64,000 bases of DNA, from assembly GCA_036320915.1 (NCBI GenBank), contig JAXBDG010000002.1, positions 496,001 through 560,000 on the forward strand, given 5' to 3'. The DNA comes from Linnemannia elongata. Its lineage: Eukaryota > Mortierellomycota > Mortierellomycetes > Mortierellales > Mortierellaceae. The notes under the pieces are model-generated. The model was not told the origin of the DNA and ran no database searches. It saw nothing but the letters and a program-made list of their open reading frames with translations. The position numbers and the translations under genes are program-made. Shown piece by piece: positions 34,890 through 48,147 of this stretch. The stretch's first letter is position 1. Every line of letters starts with the position of its first letter.

Positions 34890-37800
34890 TTAGACAATGA
34901 TGACAAGTCCAGGCCGTTGTTGCGCCAACGCCCACTCCTTGCCTCTCTTCAACGCATCCATCTTCTTGCTCAACTCTTCACCAGCCTGCGATACATTGTG
35001 GCGCGCAGCGAGCGACCCACAAGAAGCAGTGTTCGTGGGCTCAGGGCTGCTGCTCTCCAATGGAGCGACTTCCTGGGGAGCTCCTGCCTCCGCTATAACG
35101 ACCTCTGATGCCTGAGGAGCAACAAGGTCAGCTTGCTGAACCTCGGATTGGGGTGGTAACTCGATCACAGCACTGTCCAGTGGATGCAACGCCGCCGCAA
35201 CTGCTCCGGCCTGTCCTTGATCCTGTTGGGTTGGAGCTTGTGGCGCAGGGACCTTTAGCTCCAAAGGTGCAGGTGCCGGTGGCGAAATAGCCTGGACCAG
35301 CGCCTCGTCGCTCAAATCACCCGATCCAATCCCCGCGCAACAGCTAATGTTCAGCCTCTTGAGACTCGAACATCCGTTCAAAATCTCGCGAACACCTTGC
35401 TCCGTCACACGAACACAACCTCGGATCTCTAAATCCTCCAGCATATGGCGACCAGGGTTCAGGGCATCAAACTGTGCCAACTGGTAAAGACTGGCATCCG
35501 AGACTGCCGACCCACAGAAGGACAGATCGATCTTCTTCAGGAACACACAGCTGTCCGACAAGGCCTCCAAAGCAATATCAGTCAATGCGCAACAGAAAGA
35601 GAGCGAGATGGACTCGAGTCGGGGCATATTGGGTGACAAGGCGACAATGGCCTCGTCCGTCAGGAACGTGCAGTCCGAAAGGTACAGCTCCTTCAACTTG
35701 GGGAAGCAGGCCTCCTTTCCAGGAATGGGTACTAGCTCGGGAATGTGTCCGTTGGTGATGTCTGATGCTGGCTCTGAATCGAACGTATCCAGGCTAAGCG
35801 AAATAAAGGCTTCGGGCGAGATAGTCGTGCATCGCTGGAGGTTAAGGTACTCCAGTTGGCGTGAACCAGAGGAGCACAGGTGGATGAAACTCCTGTCTGT
35901 GATGTTCTTGCAGTAGGAAAGATTCAGGTGTGAGATCAGAGGACAGCCCGGGAGGTCGGGAGAGATGACAGGGGATGAACGCGACTTGGTCGCTGGCTGA
36001 GGTGCAACAGCTTCTTGGGGTACGCCATTGGCGATCAGAGCAGACCTGGGGTAGAGCCCGTAGATGGTCTCATCACCAAGCTTTCTGCAGTTGGAAAAGT
36101 CAATCGACCGAAGCTTTGGACAGTACATGCCCAGAGAGCGGAATCCTGCATCCGTCACGTTCCAGCAGCTGTGCAAATCGAGTGCCTGCACGGCGGGCAT
36201 ATGGGACGCCAACATCGATAGCCCCTTATCCGAGATCAAGAAGCAATCTCTCAATGAGACACGGGTCGTTCTTGCGGGGTTGCGGCTCAGGATGGAGTTG
36301 CACAAGTCTGACAACACGGCATCGGTTACGATCTTTTTGTGCATCGACAGATCCAGATCCCGGACGAGGTCGTTGTGCTCCATGATCTTGTGATCCCAGT
36401 CCTTGCAGACGCGTCTTGCCCTCAAAAGCGCCGTTATTGGGAGACCTTTCAGAATATTAAGGACAATCGCCTCGCCCAGATCCTGGAAGGTTGCTGGTCC
36501 GGTGCGCAACTTGATGGGCTCTGTCAGAGCGACGGAGGCGATGCCGGCAGTCATATCGTGTTCGTCCTGTGCTGCGCCCTCCCCTGCTGCTTCTTGGCCA
36601 GGGAGAGATGGTTCCGCAGTTGCCATGGCACTGGAGGTAGCAGGTGCGAATGTAGTGTCGACCATCGTCTTTGCCTGAGCTGTCTCTGCCAATTTCATCA
36701 AGTCCTGTTGGGTCCACACAGCTACACTGGCTCGTCTCCGCTTGGGATTGCTCTCCACCAAGCCACGAATAGTAGGGTTTCGGCTCACGGGTGGCTCGAG
36801 ACCACTTTCCTTAGCAGGGAGAATAGCGTTTTGCTCAAAGTAGGGCTGCTCTTGGGCTGCGGCTGGTGGCATAGGAGTAGCCATGGGAGCTTCGTCGAAT
36901 GGGCTCCATTGTGTAATTGAAAGAGGCGCCAATGACTGGGCGATCGATAGACGACGACCTCTTGGGATCTCTCCGTTGGTCGTCATGGGCAACACTGAGA
37001 TGGCTATTTCATTCTCAAAATACAGACGAAGCCGTTAGCTAACCACATCTCGGACAAAGTAATTAAAAGTACAAGCAATATTCATCTGTATCGGCTGTTA
37101 CCTGCTGGATGACCGGCTTCGATGGGGTGGATTGGGTCCTGGGATGAGCGTCTGGTGGGAGGATTCGAAAGGTCAGCGGTGAAGCCTGTTTGCCCCGGAA
37201 CGGAGGTATCCTGGGGCTGAATGTTTTGGGTTGGTAACTTTTGGACGGGGGACTGAGCAGCATCCCGAGGCACGTTCAGAGACTGGTGGTTCAACTCTCC
37301 ATCGATATCCATGGGGCCTATAGAGTCATGCATTCCTCGTTCTGCGTTGGTGCGACTGTTGTGGATTAGCCAGTTGTTGTAGAGTCGGTTTCCCTCTGCC
37401 GTAATGGTCTCTGCTGCGCCAGGCACTGCCTTAAAGACAGCCTCGAGATTCTCTTTGGTCAAAACAAACACTTCGACTTCTGAGACTGCCTTGACATTAG
37501 CGATACGAGGCACATCCAGCAAGACGGCAATCTCGCCAAAGAATTGTCCGTCTCTGAATCGAGCCAGGACGCGAAGGTTGTCGTCGGAGAGAACCTCGAC
37601 CATGCCTGAGGTGACAAAGAACATCTCGCGACCGATCTCTCCGCGACGGATGATGGTCTGGCCGAGGTTGTAGGTGCGTGGCTCAACCTTGAGGGAGAGC
37701 ATATGGATGACTTCGGACGAGCAGCTTTGGAAGAGTGGGACCTATGTTTGTTAAATCCAAGCAAAAAAAAAAAAAAAAAATGATGGATGGATGATAAATG

Positions 37801-38901
37801 ATGGAAAGAAAAGGTTAGCTCCAATTTTTGGTTTTTTATGAGTGTTTCTGCCTTTTGCGGAATGATTGAAACACCATGATTTGATCATGATGACTGTCAT
37901 CAGCACCCAATTGGAGAATAGTAACCCACCTTGCGAATGGCGCTGTGGACGTCTCTTTTGGCAAAGCTATCTGAATTGGCATCGTCCCGTCCTTGGTCCG
38001 GTCCTCCAGAACCACCATCCAGAGTACATCGTGCAGAGATCGACTGTCGCCGTTTAAGATACATTTGGTACCGCTCCTGTGTCTGATACCCAATTGCCTT
38101 GGCCGTCTCGGGGCACGACTCCATGACTTTAACAAGATCTTCTCCCGAGAGGATAGCAATGGTGCAGCGATTCTTTGCGAGGACATCCATGGATCGGGGC
38201 ACCCTGTAAAGAACGCCGATATCGCCGAAAAAGTTGTTCTCCTTGATCTCATAGTACGTCGCCTCGTTATCGTGAGACACGACCTTGACTGTCCCACGGA
38301 GGACGTAAAACATTGCGCTAGACTGCTCCGATCGGCGAATGATATGGTCCTGAGGATGATAATGACGAATGTGCATATTCGATGCTAGCTGTTGGATTCC
38401 CTCGGGTGTAGAGTTTTTGAAGAGAGGGTGTTCTGCGAGTGATTGCCAGAGTTTTGGTGGAAGGTTGGTGGCGGGCGTAAGGGCTGTTGGTGAGGTCGGT
38501 GGCGAAGAGAGGGAAGGAACTTGCCCTAGTTCTGTTTCGAAAGGGTGTTGCTGAAGTGGTGGGAGCGTGGGTCGCTTGAAGGACGTGCGTCGAAGGCCTT
38601 TGATGGGGGATTCTGGCGGAGTCCTGAGAGATGGCGGTATTGGGTTTTCGCCCGAGTGGAAGAGGTCGAGGTTAATCTTTGGAGACTGGACTCTAGCTGG
38701 CGAGCTGGAGAGAGTTGGCTGAGCGACGGGCGGTGCGGGTGAGGAGGGGCGGCTGTTGTCAAAGGTGTTGAGGAAAGGCGATGATGCCTGGTCGGTGTTG
38801 GAGGAGTTGACGTCGGGGTCGAGTGGGTCGAGAGGGTCGCGTCTGTCGACGGCAGCGGCCTTATTGGATAAGGTGGACGAGGGGTCTGTTGGCCACAACA
38901 T
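34890..38901 (-). CDS. Two cyclic-nucleotide-binding domains fused to F-box and leucine-rich repeats
   Basis: Exons 38901-37930, 37741-37102 and 37003-34890 join in frame (phase 0, then phase 1) for about 1241 residues. Order: disordered N-terminus; CNB domain 1 (about residues 155-275, with FYVLRGTVKVV and FFGDIGVLYRVPRS); CNB domain 2 (about 325-445, with FFVTSGMVEVL and FFGEIAVLLDVPRI); linker; F-box (about 710-755, LLRARRVCKDWD); AMN1/FBXL-type LRRs to about 1120; Pro/Ala/Gln-rich tail. CNB 2 keeps the glutamate and arginine of the phosphate-binding cassette. CNB 1 has Asp for Glu. A cAMP- or ligand-gated SCF adaptor is inferred. The true start is uncertain: the frame stays open to 38988 without an ATG, so another 5' exon is possible. 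Confidence 0.85.
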
Positions 38902-41900
38902 CAAATCTGAATCAGCCGAGGGACGTCGTCGTTTGGAGGAGGGCGCCGGGATGGAAAAGGAACGTCCTGGTCGTTTAAGACACAACACTTTTTATCCTTT
39001 AGAATGACTCTTTTGAGGTGCAAAGAGAAAGGGGGGAGTCAGCAGCGGTTAGAGCTGGTTTGATGGGTAAATGAGTAAAGATACAGAAGTTACGAGGATG
39101 AACGTTGTATGTCGTTCGAGAAGAGGGAGGGAGGGGTGGGAGTAATATTATGAAGATAAGAGCGGGAGGAGGATAGGTAGTGTCGTTGCAAGAGTAAGAG
39201 TAAGAGAGAGAGAGAGAGAAAGGTGGAGTGAGTGAGGCAGGCAGGGGGAAGGGAGAAAAAGAAAAGTGTAAGGAGGGAAGAGAATCAGAGAGAAGAAAAG
39301 AAGAAGGGACGAGGGTTAGAAAGAAGTAAGTTTGTCAATGCAAACGCATGATGCGTCTTTGTTTGTACCGCTTTTATATTTGTTTTTGGTGTTGTTTTTT
39401 TGTTTGGTTTGTGTCCACAAAAGGGAAAGGGAAAAAAGGATAAGGGTGGAGGAGGGAGAGAGGGACGGTCAAAAGGGAGGAGAGAAGAAGATTGTGCAAC
39501 GGTCCGTTCAGCAAACGAAACAAAAACGAAAAAGAAGACTCTTGGTCAGCGAGAGTGATTGAGAGAGAAAGCACGAGAAGAGACGAGAGAAAAGAGAGAA
39601 GAGGGGCCAGACTGGCCCTGGTGGATGAATGATAATAATGTAATAATAACAGGCGTATGAGGATTCGAGGTGAGCAGGTGAACAATAAAACAACAAGGAC
39701 TAAAAGAGAAAAAAAGAAAGAAAGAAAGAAAGTAAGAGTAGTTGTTGGTATGTACCCGTTCGTTGTTGTTGTTGTTGTTGTTGTTTCTAACAGAGCAGTC
39801 GGCTGATGTCGATATGGAAAGAGATAGAGAGAAGGCTATGTTGGGTGGGCTATGGTTGTTGTTGTTTGGATTGTTTGGAGGGGGGCGAAGGGAAAGGATA
39901 GAAGGATTGTTTTTAGAGTGTGGTTCAAAAAGGGAGTGAGTGACCTCGCGACAGATGTGTGTCAGAAAAGAGGAAGAAGTGATATATACACAGAGAAGTA
40001 AGTGGTGAGAAAGAGGACGATGAGAGAGGGTGATGAGGAAGGAATAAAGAGAGAAAAGAGAAGAGAATGGTGTCGAAGAGACAGAAGGTGCAAGAGTGAG
40101 AGTTCGAGGGAGGAGAAAAAAAAAAAAAAAAAAAAAGTCTCACCTCATCATTGATTATTTTTGCTTTTTTGCATGTTCAGCAAGGGAAAGATTGGATATC
40201 TCTTGTTGCATCGAACAAAACACACAGACGCACACAGACACACAGACACATAAATACGCTTTCGTAAGCGCACAAAGCGCCTTTCCTCATGTCAATGCCA
40301 TAGTCCCATCCTCTCTTATGAATATCTATCCTTCTACCTTTTCATAATAAGTGCCAAGGAAATGAAAGCAAACAAGGGTTTTCATCATAGAAACACCCGC
40401 TAAAGGTACAAGGACATCTGACACCACCCCTCTATTACCCTTCTTCGTTGTCATAAACCCTCAACGGCTCTTTTTTTTCCTATTCAACCCATTGATCCAT
40501 CCTTGTGCCACAAGAAAAAAAAAAAAAAAAAAAATTCATGCAACCTTCTTTCTTTCCTCCTCTTCTCGTGATCACGTGCTACTTTGGCACCTTTCGCTCG
40601 CCAGGTGAACATCCCCCTCGGCTCTCTTTTGTTGAACACATCCTTCGTCTCTCCTTGTACAGTCCTTTAGTCCCTTTCGATTGTCCTTGGTTTTTTTGTT
40701 TTTTCTGCCTTATTCATTGATTTCATTTCTTGCATTGATGGTCATTTCACTATCGCCTGATTTCTCTTTGCATGGCCTTTTCAAGGGGGTGCCTTCGTGT
40801 GCAACTGGCATATACACATGTCTGTTTGCTTAGGGTGAGCTCCCTGATCTGCACTATTGATGAGAAATACAAGGATACATCGAGGCGAGGGTAACGGAGA
40901 AAGGGAGACAATAATAGAGCGCGATGAAGGTAAGGAGTGGGTACTCCATAATGACGAAGAGTGGGAAAGTGTATCAAGAGATGAAAGCTGTAATGATCGA
41001 GGGTCCTTAGGTAAAAGGTGTGAAGAAGGGAAACAAAGACAAGAAAGCAGCATTAGATGAAAGCGCGCAAAGGACGATGACGGACAGCAATTTGAATATA
41101 TTCTCATGGTTGTCCTGTGCGGCGAGTCTGCATTGATCTTGAACTACAATCATGCATAGCTCTTGCGTACTTCCTCCTCGGAGGCGAAGATGCTACGCCC
41201 ATCTCTCTTTTTTAATTAGCCCATCTCCCTCCTTCTCTTTCCCGCCTTTTCACTCGTTCATACCTCTCGACAAATACTCGTTGGTTGTTGACACCTTATC
41301 CAAGCAGCTGAGAAACGTTTTTCATCACACCATTGACAATCTCATTTTTCATGCGATCACCCCCCCCTTCCTTGTCCCTTTCTTCCGCTTTCTTCCCCCT
41401 CATTCTTTCGTGTCTCCTCCACATATTATTGCGTCCGTTGTCGGTATCACTTCAATTCTCAGCAATGATACAATTAAAGGCGCAGGACAGGATCCTAGGC
41501 TTATCGCACCCTTTTTTTTTTAAAGCAGGCTCTCGTCAACTAGCGGCAGAGGACCATTCGCCCCGATCACTTTCTGCAAGTGTGGTTTATTCGTCGTACT
41601 GCTGAGTTTGCTGACTGATATATTTTTTTTGATATCTTGCGCACAGACAGTTGTGGCTCCATTCAAACTGTACCCCACTCAGCTCAGTGCGAGATACAAC
41701 CATAAAAGAGCTGATGACTCGCCGCGTCTTGCGCAAAAAATAAGTGAAGATACACACGCGAGATGCGTGTACGTTTGATGTAATGGTGGATGTATTATTT
41801 TCTTATTTCTTGGCTAAACATTGATTATTTCGGTACGTATAATTGCATTTCGAATGGGGACCTGGTTTAGTACATTGAGGAAAGACAAATATTGATGCTC

Positions 41901-42217
41901 AGGAACCTTCTAGAGCATGATTTGCAAGCTCCCGAAAAAAAAAAAGGAAGCCTACAACCGTGTCACGTACACGAAAAACACAGTGATGGTTGCAAATGCC
42001 CCCGTGGAAGAGATGGGTCGTGGGATTATCTCTGATGAGCTTTCTTTGGTGTTTTCTTGGAGGTGGACGAATGTTTTATGGATGATTCATGAACGGACAA
42101 GAGTGTCCTGCCGTCCTGCCTTCCCTACAACAGTCTGAAAGGTAGCGAGTATTGCACAAAATAATAACATATTTTTTTCTTGCACATGAGGATCTCTGTT
42201 AAGGGCTGTCTGGTCAA

Positions 42218-42244
42218 AACGCAAGACCACTCTTGTCTTGCGTT
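42218..42244. repeat. Perfect 10-bp inverted repeat
   Basis: Arms AACGCAAGAC (42218-42227) and GTCTTGCGTT (42235-42244) flank a 7-nt loop. It stands alone in noncoding sequence and could be a structured RNA element or a protein-binding palindrome. Confidence 0.6.
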
Positions 42245-42609
42245 GTGCTCTTATCTAGTTCTCTTGCCATTGATGTAAAAACGCCATTTCCTCTTTATTT
42301 CTTCAAATACTCTCTTCCAGCTCACCATTATCGTTTATATTTGCTTTTACTGATAGTTCGTTATATTTAAGAAGAAGAGAAGGGCGAGGCTATAGTGAAA
42401 GAAAGAGAGGGGAATCAGTGTATTGGGGTTTGGCGCAAGTTTAAGGAGGCCCTCCAGATACAGGATGTAAGGAGAAAAGGGTTGCGTGAAGGATAGGGTT
42501 GAAAGGACGAAGCAAGAGGATGTCAAAGAAGCAAAAGAGAGAAGAAACCCTCTCAACTGAAGCGACAGCGGCTAGAAGAAAAAGAGCAAGGTCTGAAGTT
42601 GTGGCTTAC

Positions 42610-42690
42610 CATTCGTTCAGTGGCTTGCGATAAGGCGGCATAGCGCCCGCATCGGCATGAATATGACGGAACGCGTCGATTAGGTTGTTC
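42610..42690 (-). other. Isolated exon-like open segment
   Basis: An 81-nt stretch reads NNLIDAFRHIHADAGAMPP and on to PLNEW. It is bounded by an AG at 42691 and a consensus GTAAGCC donor at 42609. Its base composition is higher in GC than the surroundings. No partner exons were found on either side, so it may be a remnant of a gene or retroelement. I do not recognise the family with confidence. Confidence 0.3.
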
Positions 42691-44924
42691 CTTGTCCAAT
42701 ATCACAAAAGAACTAGGTTGCACACACTGCTGAACTCAAATAGGAGGGACGGAACAAATTTCTGCATACGAAGAGCAATGTTTGTCTAGAGATTCCACAA
42801 GCTACGCCCTTCTCTTCCAGACTAGGCAATAGGGCCAAACAACAACGGGCAGACCTCCCCTCTTCATTCTTGTTCAGTCAGTGGAAAACAACACTCTACT
42901 CTAATTCTGTTAAGCAACACTCCAATCTGTATGTTGAATGTTCCTTGTTCATGCGAACAAAAACAACAAACAGCGCAAATCACCATCGATGGGACTAGCG
43001 GCAAGTAAGTAATAAAACAAACAAATGCCGATGAAGACATGAGAAAAAAATAACACGCCCATGGAATTGAACTGACACCAATCGAATGTGGGAGAACCAT
43101 TCAAACAATAAAACGCAAATGACAACTTTCATCTCATGTCCTTTTTCCCACCAAAAACAACCTACAGCAACTGACAAAGTAAACCCCCCAAGTGGGCGTT
43201 GCATGCCAAGAATGACTCCCACAAATATAAGCATTTTTGACTTCTCTCAAGGCCCAAAATGCAAAGAGGCAAGGAGGCAAGGCGAACCAGGCTAGACCCA
43301 TCATCCGCCCAATCCAAAAGTCATGAACGGTGAGGACTCCCTCTCTATGTTGGTCCCTGGTACTACGTACCGGTTTAGGTCTGGTTTGGATAATCTGGAA
43401 CAATGCAACCAACGAAAGAAGAGGTCCTTCCTCTCACCTTTTCGCCCTTTTTCCACTTTCACTTTCTACTTTTCCGTTAACCTCCTCAGTCCTCACCCCC
43501 TTTAACCACTTCCTCCTCTATAACCCCCTATCACTTTCTTAGTTCGCCCAATGGTCCCAATCGTACGCATAAATTTCAATTCAATTAGTGAATTGTAGTG
43601 AATGGGAAGCCGTTCAATGAAAAAAGAGGAGATATTCTCGACTTCATTCAGTTCCATTTCACTTTCTCAACTGAAAAATAATGAACGAGACCATGAACCC
43701 TTTTTATTCACGCAGTTCTTTCCTTGAGCCCTTGCTCGGAGGAAAAGATGAGATTTACGTTTTTTTTTTTTTTAATAAACTTGACCGACAGATCAAGACT
43801 CTACTGCTTTCCCTCCCCTTCTCTCTCCTCTACTCTCATGTGTCTCGTTTGTTCATAAAAAACGACGCCCTTGTCCTTCGTTACCCAGTATAAAAAAAAA
43901 CCATAATTGGAATAAAGTCAACCATCCGCCCTTTTGTCACTCCGTCGCCTTCTGTTTTTCTTTCTTTTCTTTTTTCTTGCTTTTTTTTTAAAAAAAAAAA
44001 ATCTCCTTGGTTTTCCATGTCGACAAAAATCCAACTCGATCGAGCCTACTTTATGTTTTCCAAGTACACTCCTTCTTTTCACTACCCTATCCATACTCAC
44101 ATCGACACCTGTCCCAATCATGGTCCTGTATTTGTTCATGGGGACTGTCTCGAGAGCAGGAGAAAACAAAAGTGTACCGAGTAAACGAAAGAAACAAAAA
44201 AGGAGAAACTCGTAGAAACAAAACTAAACAATACAAAAAAGTTAGAAGTAAAATGAGAAAGTTAACGAGAGAGCAATTGAGAAAGACAAAACGACGAGCA
44301 GCAAAGGAACCAAAGTGTGAATCCTTCATGTCACTTCTCAATGGCGAGCGAGCGAGCGAGCGAGAAGAGGACGAAGTAAGAAAGAAAGACTCTATGTTTG
44401 TTTGCATTTTGAGTTGAGACCCATCCAACACACGAAATGTGAGTGGGTAAGATAGAACCAAAAAAGCACGCGACTGTCAGAATTGAAAGACCCAATTGTG
44501 TAGGAGCAGGAGTATGTGTTGTGTAGGATGGGGGGAATGGGTGTGGGTACTGTTTTACTTGTAGTGCTTTTGGTCGTCCTGTCGTCCTGCCTGCACAAGC
44601 AAGTTTTTTACGCCCGAATCCAAAGAATAGAGCATGAAGAGGAGGAAGATCCGCCTATCATCAGCCTGCGATCGCCTCAGACCTACAACACATGCCCGTC
44701 GACGAGCGTTTGGCCGTTTGGCTCCCTCTGGAGAAACCAGAACGAAGCAACTTCTTTTCTTCCCTTCTATCTAAGGTAGAGTAAGTAAGATAGAGGAGCC
44801 CTGGATGACTTTGCTTCCTTTCCCTCTTGTTCCATGACATGATTGTTTACATTGGGACATTGGGACGAAACGACGTCTTATTTGTTTTAGTAGAGTGCAC
44901 TAAGCAAGCGTAGCGGGCTTTTTG

Positions 44925-44925
44925 G

Positions 44926-44965
<40 letters not shown>
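44925..44965. repeat. Compound TG/TA microsatellite
   Basis: A TG dinucleotide run passes directly into a TA run of about 26 nt. It is simple sequence with no coding role. Confidence 0.9.
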
Positions 44966-44972
<7 letters not shown>

Positions 44973-45921
44973 TATGTTTCGATGGTACAGGTGGTGCTAC
45001 CATAACAATAGCGTGCCACGCCTCGAATGGGTGCACACGGAAAATGCCTCCAAATGGAAGAGAAGGAGGAGGAAGGGGCAAAGGCACACAAACAACAAAC
45101 AACGCAAAACTTTAAGCCAGCCTCGTCCCTTTTTTTTCTGTCGTTACCCGGTAAGTTTGCAAGTGCTCTTGTATTATTCGCCAATCAACGCAACAACATA
45201 AACAATCGTTTCTTCGGAGAGTTCATTCATTCTGGACATAACATAGGGGTTGCAATAATAATAATAATAATAATGAGTTGTTCTATTCCACTTGACCTGC
45301 AATACAACTCGACCAACCAAACGAATGAACTTGGTCTCTTTTACTATTACTGTCACAACACAACAAACAAGAGAAGCACCCACCGTTCCTTAGACAAAGA
45401 TAATATGTATACCTACTACACGAGTGAATCGAACTCTAACAACGAATGGCATACCTTGGCGACAAAAGGACTAGAACCTCGGGTTTAGTAACTTGTCATT
45501 AACGTAGTTTCCTCCCTCCTTCCCCCCTTGGTCGCTCAGTTCTCTCTTTGGTTCTTCTCATGTTTGTTTACTCTGACCCAACTTGAACTGCTCTTTTGTT
45601 TGTTTGTTTGTTCTTCTCATTCCCCTTCATCAAGTACAACCCACACTTCCAAAGTACAACCTAACAATTCTTCACTCCCAAGGACAAGAAGAACAATAAA
45701 AAAAAAAGCGATAAAAGGACCGTCATTCCCCTTCCTTCTTTTGTCCCCTCGAGTCCCTCTCCATCAAAAACAACAATCCTCTTCCACCTACTTCATCACT
45801 CTTTTGTATATAACTCTTTCCCTCTCTCTCACGCTTATTCCAACCCTTCACCACAACCACTCCTGCTACATCCCCTCTATCTCTCTTGTAATACTACTTC
45901 ATCACAGCCTCTCTCCCAACT

Positions 45922-48147
45922 ATGACTGTCCCAGATATCCCAACGGACAACGCTTTCCAAGACCACGGTGACGGAACCCGCCACCTCCGCCGGCCTGGCG
46001 AGTCCTTCATCTCATGGCAGGGCCGCCGTCTGACCAACACCCGTACTTTTGCCTCGCTCGATCAAGAATCGGAAAACTCCCAAATGAAGCGTGTCCTCAC
46101 CGCCAAGGATCTTTCTGCCATGGGTATCGGTGCTATTATTGGTACCGGTATCTTTGTCCTCACAGGTACGAACAACAAGAAGAAAAAAACTGGCCAAGTG
46201 GTAGAGGATGATGCCTTTTTTTTCTTGTCTATTTTATACTTTCATCGACTACCAAGATCATCGGCATGGTGTTGGCATCCTTTGCTCGTTTACAGCATCT
46301 TTGTTCGTGGTTATTGAGTGTATTTTGTTGCTTCGACCAAAACAAAAAAAAAGGGTTTTCCTCTCACTCCGACAAAGGACGTTCACAGCAAACAATAGAC
46401 AGGCGCCACTCCTCACTTCTTTACGCCTTCTTTTCTTGCCCTGACCACCCTTGCGGCTGTACATCAAACAAAAAACAACCTTATTTACGCCTTGTATTCT
46501 TTCCCTTCTCCCATGAAACAGGTATCGTCGCCAATGAGAAGGCTGGTCCAGCTGTCGTCATCTCATTCATCATTGCCTCGATTGTTGCTGGTCTTGCTGC
46601 CCTCTCCTACGCCGAGATGGCCTGCTTGGTCCCCATTGCCGGATCTGCCTACACTTACACCTATGCCACCTGCGGAGAACTCATGGCCTGGATCATCGGT
46701 TGGGATCTGTAAGTCCTTTGTTCATATTTTTTTTGAGCAGCCCTCATGTCCACTCCCTTCCCCTGTTCTCCCCTGCATACGTACTTTTTTTGGCATGGTT
46801 TGTTAGTTTGCTTAGACTGGCATGGAAAATTGGGCAAAATGCTAACTCAACCCCCATTCATGCTCGTGTATCCTCCTTTGTACTCTCATTACGTACAATA
46901 GTATTCTTGAGTACTTGGTTGGAGCAGCTACGGTTTCGGTCGGTTTTGCACATTACCTGGAAGCGTTCTTCGAGGACGCCTTTGGTTACCACGGTGAAAA
47001 GAGATTGATGGAGGCACCTTTCTCCTACAAGGATGACGTTTTCGAATTGACCGGTTCCTGGTTCTCGATTCCATCATTCGTAATTGTCCTCCTCTTGACT
47101 ATCATCCTCTGCAGAGGTGTCAAGTCCTCGGCTCGTGTCAACAACGTCCTGGTCGTTATCAAGGTCCTCGTAATCTTTGTCTTTATCTTTGGCGCCTGTA
47201 AGTTTGTCAAGAAGGAGAACTTTGACCCTTTCATTCCTCCAAACGCCGGTGCCTTTGGTCAGTTTGGTGGATCAGGTATCCTTCGTGGAGCGACGATTGT
47301 ATTCTTTGCCTTTATCGGTTTCGACGCCATTTCGACTGCAGCCCAGGAGGCCCGTAACCCCCAGCGCGATCTTCCCATCGGTATTGGTTTCAGTTTGATC
47401 TTCTGCACAGTCCTCTACCTCGCCACTTCGGTCGTCATGCTGGGCGTCGTCAACTATACCGTCATTGCCGGCAAGGGTATCAGTGACGCTCCCTTTAAGG
47501 TCGTCGCCTCTGCCACGGGCCAACGCTGGCTCGCCATCTTCTGTGAGGTCGGTATCTTGGCTGGTTTGATCTCGGTCATGTTGGTCCTCTTGCTCGGTCA
47601 GCCCCGTATTTTCTTCGCCATGGCCATCGACGGTCTCTTCCCCCAGTTCGCCTCCAAGCTCCACCCCAAGTACAAGACTCCCGTCGTCACCACCGCCCTC
47701 TCCGGTTTCCTCGTCGCTACCGCCGGAGGTCTCTTGCCCGTCTCTCTCCTTGCCGACTTGACATCTGTCGGTACACTCTTTGCATTCTTCCTGGTCCACA
47801 GCTCAGTCTTGATCCTTCGCTGGCGTGAGCCCCATCGCGAGCGTCGCTTCAAGGTGCCTTTGGGACCCGTCCTCCCCGTTATCGGTGCGCTTTCCTGCAT
47901 TGGTTTGATTGCTGTCGACTCTGTCTCTGCCATCATCCGTTTAATCATCTGGTTGGCCATCGGACTCGTCGTCTACTTTTTCTATGGTATGCGCAACTCA
48001 CGCCTCAACAACCCCGAGAAGTACTCGACCCCCGACCACATGCAGATCGTCAACGAGGGACACAGTCAACATGCCCAAGTCGAGGTCAAGGGGGGCGAGC
48101 AACAGCTCTACCGTCTCGACCCTGCTCAGAATGAGCATAAGGTCTAA
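45922..48147 (+). CDS. Cationic amino acid transporter (APC superfamily)
   Basis: Plasma-membrane or vacuolar amino acid permease of the CAT/YfnA-like branch. Exons 45922-46165, 46522-46708 and 46902-48147 join in phase for 558 residues. The substrate-binding motif [15 protein letters not shown] sits at the first exon-intron border. Later family segments are [96 protein letters not shown] and [11 protein letters not shown]. About 12-14 membrane helices are evident. Codon choice is strongly biased to C-ending codons, suggesting high expression. A soluble N-terminus of about 60 residues precedes the first helix. Substrate is probably basic or neutral amino acids; this is inference from the branch. 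Confidence 0.92.

Larger units (their letters stand above)
38990..45921. other. Gene-poor interval of about 6.9 kb
   Basis: No gene could be supported. The left end is purine-rich on plus, thus pyrimidine-rich for the minus-strand fusion gene, with AG repeats (39200-39220), AAAG repeats (39711-39731) and TTG repeats (39766-39784). Other simple sequence: A tract 40119-40136, A tract 40513-40532, GAGC repeat about 44347-44363, TG/TA tract 44925-44965 and AAT repeat about 45257-45274. The right end (45530-45921) is the CT-rich leader of the permease. One exon-like fragment lies at 42610-42690 and a 10-bp perfect hairpin at 42218-42244. Confidence 0.55.

Noticed and set aside
41152..41523. 123-codon plus-strand frame in the gene-poor region
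   Set aside because: Mostly Ser/Pro/Phe from CT-rich DNA, with no domain and no supporting splice structure.
22518..42810. Recurring GCTACGCC word at about 15012, 22523, 41190 and 42801
   Set aside because: Only a few copies, one more lies in coding sequence, positions relative to genes differ; not enough to call a motif without counting.
45381..45490. Possible tRNA on the minus strand (AGAGTTCGATTCAC word)
   Set aside because: T-stem does not pair properly and no A box or acceptor stem could be found.
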